DNA of 64,000 nucleotides. Origin: Lancefieldella parvula_C (GTDB lineage Bacteria; Actinomycetota; Coriobacteriia; Coriobacteriales; Atopobiaceae). Below the pieces are notes generated by a model. That model searched no databases. It worked only from the letters and a program-made list of their open reading frames with translations, and had not been told where the DNA came from. Shown here piece by piece: positions 59,904-64,000 of this stretch (position 1 is its first letter; each line of letters starts with the position of its first letter). Position numbers and translations under genes: made by a program. The stretch covers positions 1-64,000 of the forward strand of contig NZ_JRND01000007.1 in assembly GCF_000758945.1 (NCBI RefSeq). The letters run 5' to 3'.

Positions 59904-60890
59904 TTAGAGCTGCTCTTCTGCAGCAAGCAAAGACGCAGCGTAAGTGCGCATTGCGTGCATCACGGCCTTGTCTTTGGTTGTTACTTTTCCCTTAAGGGCA
60001 AGCAATCGTTGTAGCAGCCACGTTCCACCGTAATAGGGGATAGTTGCTTTAATTTCTGCAGTATTGCGCTGGCTTCCAACCGTTTTAAGTCCTGGCCACG
60101 AATAGTGCGTAAGGGCGTTTTTATCAAAGAAGGTAAGCTCTACCAGCTGAGACTTTTCTTGCATAGCAGAATCTTGCACGCGTTCCGCAAGCTTTCTGTG
60201 CTCAAATGAAGCGGATTGCGTTTCAATGCAGCTCATTCGATTGACCCTAAAGACCCTTTGCTGCTCTAGGTTTAAATCAACCCCCTCGATAAGCCATCCA
60301 TTTTCTCCGTATGACAGCTTATAGGGAAGAACCTCTCTCTGGATAATTGCAGCATCTCTATCACCGCGAGCTTCTGCAACAGACGCCTCAGAGCGATAGT
60401 TGAATGAAATGACTTGAGATTCTGCAATTGCATTTGAGCAGGTGAGGAACGCATCTACTTCTTTAGAGTGACTTTTGGAGACAAGAGAGACTGAAGACCC
60501 GTCCGGTGAAGAGCTTCTTGTATATGGAGGTTTCAAGAGGCTCCAAAATACACTTTCTTGGGGCAAAGCGAGAGCGGTAAAAGCCTCTTTAAGTGCCAAG
60601 GTTTCTTCATCCGTTAAGACAAGCCTGCGAGCAGTAAAGGGAGACTCTCCAACAAGTGTCAGAGTATCTTGGTCTCCCGTAAGGGGGAGAGGAAGATAGC
60701 CATTCTCGTCCGTGAGCTGCAAAAGCTCCATCAGAATAGCAGCCTCTTCAGAGGAAATGCTAAATCGCGACTGAACCGCGCTTAGCTCAACTGCGTCAAA
60801 AGACTCCCTCAATGCAGAAGAAAGCAGTATGAGCTTATAGACAGCTGACGATATGTTTTTTCTTCCAAAAGAGGTGTTTTTAACAGCCAT
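59904..60890 (-). CDS. WYL-domain protein, PafC-like
   Basis: 328 residues. An N-terminal winged-helix-like region is followed by a WYL domain in residues about 150-235 (ISFNYRSEAS; REVLPYKLSYGENGWLIEGVD; RVFRVNRMSCI) and a C-terminal WCX-like extension (GGTWLLQRLLALKGKV). The start overlaps the upstream WYL gene by 11 bp, with GAGG in front. Paired WYL proteins in actinobacteria (PafB/PafC) activate the DNA-damage response. Its neighbourhood with a DinG-type helicase fits, but is not proof. Confidence 0.82.
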   Translation of the reverse strand: MAVKNTSFGRKNISSAVYKLILLSSALRESFDAVELSAVQSRFSISSEEAAILMELLQLTDENGYLPLPLTGDQDTLTLVGESPFTARRLVLTDEETLALKEAFTALALPQESVFWSLLKPPYTRSSSPDGSSVSLVSKSHSKEVDAFLTCSNAIAESQVISFNYRSEASVAEARGDRDAAIIQREVLPYKLSYGENGWLIEGVDLNLEQQRVFRVNRMSCIETQSASFEHRKLAERVQDSAMQEKSQLVELTFFDKNALTHYSWPGLKTVGSQRNTAEIKATIPYYGGTWLLQRLLALKGKVTTKDKAVMHAMRTYAASLLAAEEQL

Positions 60891-61860
60891 TGGCAACCTC
60901 GCTTAAAGACCCTTTCCACTTTGCGAGAAGAGACTCTGGAGACCTTGGAATTAATCCATGAGCAAGAATCCAAGATAAAGCGGTGTCTTCATGAGCGTAA
61001 GTAACGGTCCACAAAGCGCCATTAGAGAGGAGCTCAACATCCCCTTGACCTTGCGAGAAATGTTCAAAAGCAGCGAGTATATTTTTGGGGACAAACGCGG
61101 TAAGCGTGTCTGCTTGCAATCCGAGCTGGAAATCAAGGAGTTTATAGTCTTTTGAATCAAACTCTTCTGGTATGGAGAAGGACTCATTTTTAAGAATCGC
61201 GGCATCTAAAACACGGTCAACGCGAAAAGTTTTGATGGAAGCGCTCTCAGTACCGGATGAAAAATCTTGGGCCACAAAGTATAGAAGTCCCTGTGAAACA
61301 AAGAAGTCCAGCACGCCCAGATGTTTTTGCTTAACTAGGTCCTGTGAGTTTGTGTAGGTGATGTTTACCAGTTGTTTAGAGCTGAGTGATTCGTATAGAA
61401 CAGGAAAGACTTTGTTTTGGGAAGAAGCGCTGAGTTTTTGGCTGTCTGACTTACCTGAGTCCAAGGAATAAAAGTTACCCACAATTTTAGAGAGCGCGTT
61501 TCTCAATTCCTCTTGGTATACAAACGTTGCGTCAGTGAGAATTGCACTGCAGATTACAAGCAGCTGATTGGCATCTTCAGGGCTTAAGTCGTACGAGGAA
61601 TTAAAGAAATTCGAGTCCGAAAGATAGAATGACTTTTCTTTTCCCGTTTTTACCTCTGTAATTGCAAATCCAAGCTGTTTCAAAACAGTGCGATCTCTTG
61701 AAAAAGTTCTTAAAGCAGAATCGGTAGATAAATCTGAGTAAATCGCTGCATATATTTCTGCCGAGGGTAGAGGTCCCTTTTGAATTAGCAGCATAAATAG
61801 CGAGAAAATCCTCCAGGCACCAAGTTCATTATTACCTAGAGTTTGATTGTTTGGAGCCAT
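60880..61860 (-). CDS. WYL-domain protein, PafB-like
   Basis: 326 residues. The N-terminal helix-turn-helix region reads LGAWRIFSLFMLLIQKGPLP, followed by RTFSRDRTVLKQLGFAI, typical of PafB/YafY types. A WYL domain lies in the middle (LVNITYTNSQD; FFVSQGLLYFVAQDF; KTFRVDRVLDA). The start at 61860 has GGAGGTGG. It is the first gene of the two-gene regulator operon. Its ligand is unknown. Confidence 0.82.
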   Translation of the reverse strand: MAPNNQTLGNNELGAWRIFSLFMLLIQKGPLPSAEIYAAIYSDLSTDSALRTFSRDRTVLKQLGFAITEVKTGKEKSFYLSDSNFFNSSYDLSPEDANQLLVICSAILTDATFVYQEELRNALSKIVGNFYSLDSGKSDSQKLSASSQNKVFPVLYESLSSKQLVNITYTNSQDLVKQKHLGVLDFFVSQGLLYFVAQDFSSGTESASIKTFRVDRVLDAAILKNESFSIPEEFDSKDYKLLDFQLGLQADTLTAFVPKNILAAFEHFSQGQGDVELLSNGALWTVTYAHEDTALSWILAHGLIPRSPESLLAKWKGSLSEVANGC

Positions 61861-62049
61861 ATCCACCTCCCGCTTTTTGCTAGTTGAACTCAAATCTCTC
61901 TAAACATATACGAAAGTTTTTGATATTTAGTGCAGAATTTCTAAATTTGGACGTAAAAATACACTTTAACCGCTATATTTCGATATAAGACGTATACTAA
62001 TGACGTATATATGAAACCTGTCAGAAGACATGCCAACGAAGGACGTAGT

Positions 62050-63975
62050 ATGGCCATCACACATGACTATGTTGACTATCTAGACGAGCAGATTGATATT
62101 GCTCCTGCCGGTAGCCAAGAGGAGCTTCAGGCCGCTCAAACCATTGCTGAAGAAATGAAACTTCACGGGCTTGAGGCAACCATTGAAGAATTTGATGCTA
62201 AGTCTATTAAGAGTCTTGGTTATTCAATTTATCTAATCCTCCTTTTCATTGGTGTTATTTTTGCAGGCACTGGTAATGCAGCACTCATTGCTTTTGGTGT
62301 TTTGCTTGTTGCTGGCTTTGGCGCACTTACTTGTCTCAAGTATTTTGGTAATGACATTCTGGGTTCATTTGGATCTTCTATTAGGAGCCAGAACGTTGTT
62401 GCTAAACACGAGGCCACTGGTGAGCTTGTCGCAAAAGGCAATCGTCCAATCGTAATTGTTGCTCACTATGACTCTCCACATACAAACTTCCTTGTTGAGT
62501 CCCCTGTAGCAAAGTACGTACCGCTTGCACAGAGGTATGCGCGTTGGTGTGTAGTTGCCGTGTTTGTTGCTACGTTTGTTCAGATTCTTCGTTTCCTTCC
62601 TGATCCAGTTCGTGTCCTTTTCTGGATTGTTGGTATTCTTGCAGCTCTTCCACTTGTTGCTCTTTCTGTCGCAACTATTGCAGAGCGTTTTGCACCTTGC
62701 ACTATTGGCGCAAACAACAACAAGTCTTCAGTTGCAGCACTTCTTGGTATTCTCGAGAATGTCCGTCCTACTGGTCATCGACCCGAGGTTGTTCATCATT
62801 TTGCAGGAGATGCAGCTGCACTTATCCCAGAGCCTGATGAGGTGGAAGGCGTCCGCCACGGCGAGGAAGTTCTTAATTCACTGGGCATTCTTCCTGAGGA
62901 TTGCGAAGTAAGCTACGTTGCTTATGACACTACTGGCGCAAGCCAGACTGCATCTCTCGAGGATGTTGCAGAGGCTGTAAATGCAACAACAGAAGAAGAG
63001 CGGACTGAGGATGCTTCTGCTGACAACACCGTTGCGTATGATTCTGTTGACGATGAGCTCAATGCAACTATGAAGCAGGTTCATGAATCCGCTGATGCAG
63101 ATGCAACGCAGGTACAGCCTGAAGCAACACATGAGCTCCATGCTAAGAACGACTTTGCTCGTCGTGCGTCCCTCTTTGATCTTCCTGATCCTTCTGGCGA
63201 CGCCGTTGATCCTCTAGCTCCATCTTCCGAGCCAGCTCCTCACTATGTTCCAGCTCCAACATCTGCGCCTTCTCCAGAGGCAGAAGATGCAGAGAGCCCA
63301 TTCGACACCATTTCGGCTGATGAGGGTCTCACAGAGGCACAGGACGCAAAGACTCCTGAGGCAAAGCGTCGCTCCTTTAGACTCTTTGGTCGTAACGACG
63401 GACCATCAGATGATTGGAAGGGCGGAGCAGCTCCATCTGCAGAGAATCGTGAAGATACTGACTCTGAGGATGCATCTGTTGTCTCTGAGGATGATCTTCG
63501 TAATGCTGTTCTTTCACTTTCTGATGACGAGCTCATTGCACACGATATTTGGTTTGTTGCACTTGGAGCGTCTGATTTTGACCACGCAGGCATGAGGGAG
63601 TTCCTCGCAAAGCATAGAACTGATATTCGCGGAGCTTTTCTCATTAACCTTGATTGTGTTGGTGCTGGTACGCTTTCCATTCTTAAGAATGAGGGAATTG
63701 GCAACGTTCGCCGCGCTGATCGCAGAATGACTCGACTCCTTTCTACTATTGCAGCTGATCTTCATATTGATGTTGAGCAGAGTGCATTTGACTGGGACAC
63801 CACTGATGCAACTCCTGCAATGCAGAATTCAGTTCGTTCTGTTACCTTGATGGGCTTGAGTGAGGATGGACTTCCTGCGCTAAGCCGCACCGCTGCCGAT
63901 GTTCGCGAGAACGTTAATGCTGGTCAGTGTGCTGACGCTGCAGCCCTTGTTACTGAGCTTATTAGACGCTCATAA
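62050..63975 (+). CDS. Membrane protein with degenerate M28 peptidase-like domain and disordered insert
   Basis: 641 residues. Membrane segments are at about 58-97 (two) and 165-208 (two). The M28 fold is recognisable from IVIVAHYDSPH (132-144), IGANNNKSSVAALLGIL (219-235) and FLINLDCVGAG (about 551). Between about 285 and 480 a long acidic, Ala/Pro/Ser-rich, probably disordered stretch is inserted. Key ligands look lost: the usual Asp of GADDN/GANDN is Asn, the Glu-Glu catalytic pair is absent, and the final His position reads LSRTAADV. It may be a non-catalytic relative. The ATG at 62050 has AAGGA; an earlier in-frame start (62011) has none. Confidence 0.7.
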   Translation: MAITHDYVDYLDEQIDIAPAGSQEELQAAQTIAEEMKLHGLEATIEEFDAKSIKSLGYSIYLILLFIGVIFAGTGNAALIAFGVLLVAGFGALTCLKYFGNDILGSFGSSIRSQNVVAKHEATGELVAKGNRPIVIVAHYDSPHTNFLVESPVAKYVPLAQRYARWCVVAVFVATFVQILRFLPDPVRVLFWIVGILAALPLVALSVATIAERFAPCTIGANNNKSSVAALLGILENVRPTGHRPEVVHHFAGDAAALIPEPDEVEGVRHGEEVLNSLGILPEDCEVSYVAYDTTGASQTASLEDVAEAVNATTEEERTEDASADNTVAYDSVDDELNATMKQVHESADADATQVQPEATHELHAKNDFARRASLFDLPDPSGDAVDPLAPSSEPAPHYVPAPTSAPSPEAEDAESPFDTISADEGLTEAQDAKTPEAKRRSFRLFGRNDGPSDDWKGGAAPSAENREDTDSEDASVVSEDDLRNAVLSLSDDELIAHDIWFVALGASDFDHAGMREFLAKHRTDIRGAFLINLDCVGAGTLSILKNEGIGNVRRADRRMTRLLSTIAADLHIDVEQSAFDWDTTDATPAMQNSVRSVTLMGLSEDGLPALSRTAADVRENVNAGQCADAAALVTELIRRS

Positions 63976-64000
63976 ACGAACAAGTCACTAGCTAGAGTAA

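Overview
The window spans the chromosomal replication origin of a bacterium of moderate GC content (roughly 45 percent by eye). The gene set suggests the class Coriobacteriia (Actinobacteria), probably near Atopobium/Lancefieldella. The supporting points are a paired WYL-domain regulator locus, a DUF2232 gene inside the rpsF-ssb-rpsR-rplI cluster, DciA/RecF/DnaN/DnaA gene order, and a GHKL-ATPase gene between dnaA and rpmH. The genus is my inference; the origin is directly supported.

Layout. From about 49 kb leftward most genes lie on the minus strand: a GHKL/wHTH gene, then dnaA, dnaN, recF, dciA, gyrB and gyrA. From about 49.6 kb rightward most lie on the plus strand: rpmH, rnpA, yidD, yidC, jag, rsmG, two parS sites, parA, parB, a small membrane-anchored gene, ddl, and a DnaQ/DinG-type helicase-exonuclease. 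The two arms are thus mostly co-oriented with replication. Next come a convergent pair of WYL regulators and a membrane M28-peptidase-like protein.

The far left holds the 3-prime end of a SemiSWEET gene, trmL, a PiT phosphate transporter with its DUF47 partner, a second SemiSWEET and an acyltransferase. Then come purine genes (purN-purM-purF; purE; purA and a degV-purD fusion), a frameshifted class B sortase, a pyridoxal kinase-like gene, an ABC exporter, a Nudix hydrolase, dnaB, and the rpsF-ssb-rpsR-DUF2232-rplI operon. The middle carries a DUF4013 protein with a long Ala/Pro tail, two tRNA-Ser genes, a UPF0126 membrane protein and typA. A sugar PTS/KbaZ operon follows with a divergent LacI regulator, then a three-gene binding-protein ABC importer, tRNA-Ala, tRNA-Ile and a bifunctional-nuclease-family gene.

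The most unusual signals are the following. (1) A short word, GCGAGAA (extended GGCGAGAAG), occurs about 60 times on both strands and in all reading frames. In two places it is an inverted pair that forms an intrinsic terminator, as uptake sequences do in naturally competent bacteria. (2) A soluble GHKL ATPase fused to a winged helix is embedded in the origin. (3) DegV and PurD are fused in one open frame, with a strong internal ribosome site in front of the PurD part. (4) The sortase gene is broken exactly at a run of seven A. (5) An M28-like membrane protein has lost most of its metal ligands. (6) A 29-bp inverted repeat bounds a 170-bp non-coding element. No rRNA operon, CRISPR array, insertion sequence or prophage was seen.
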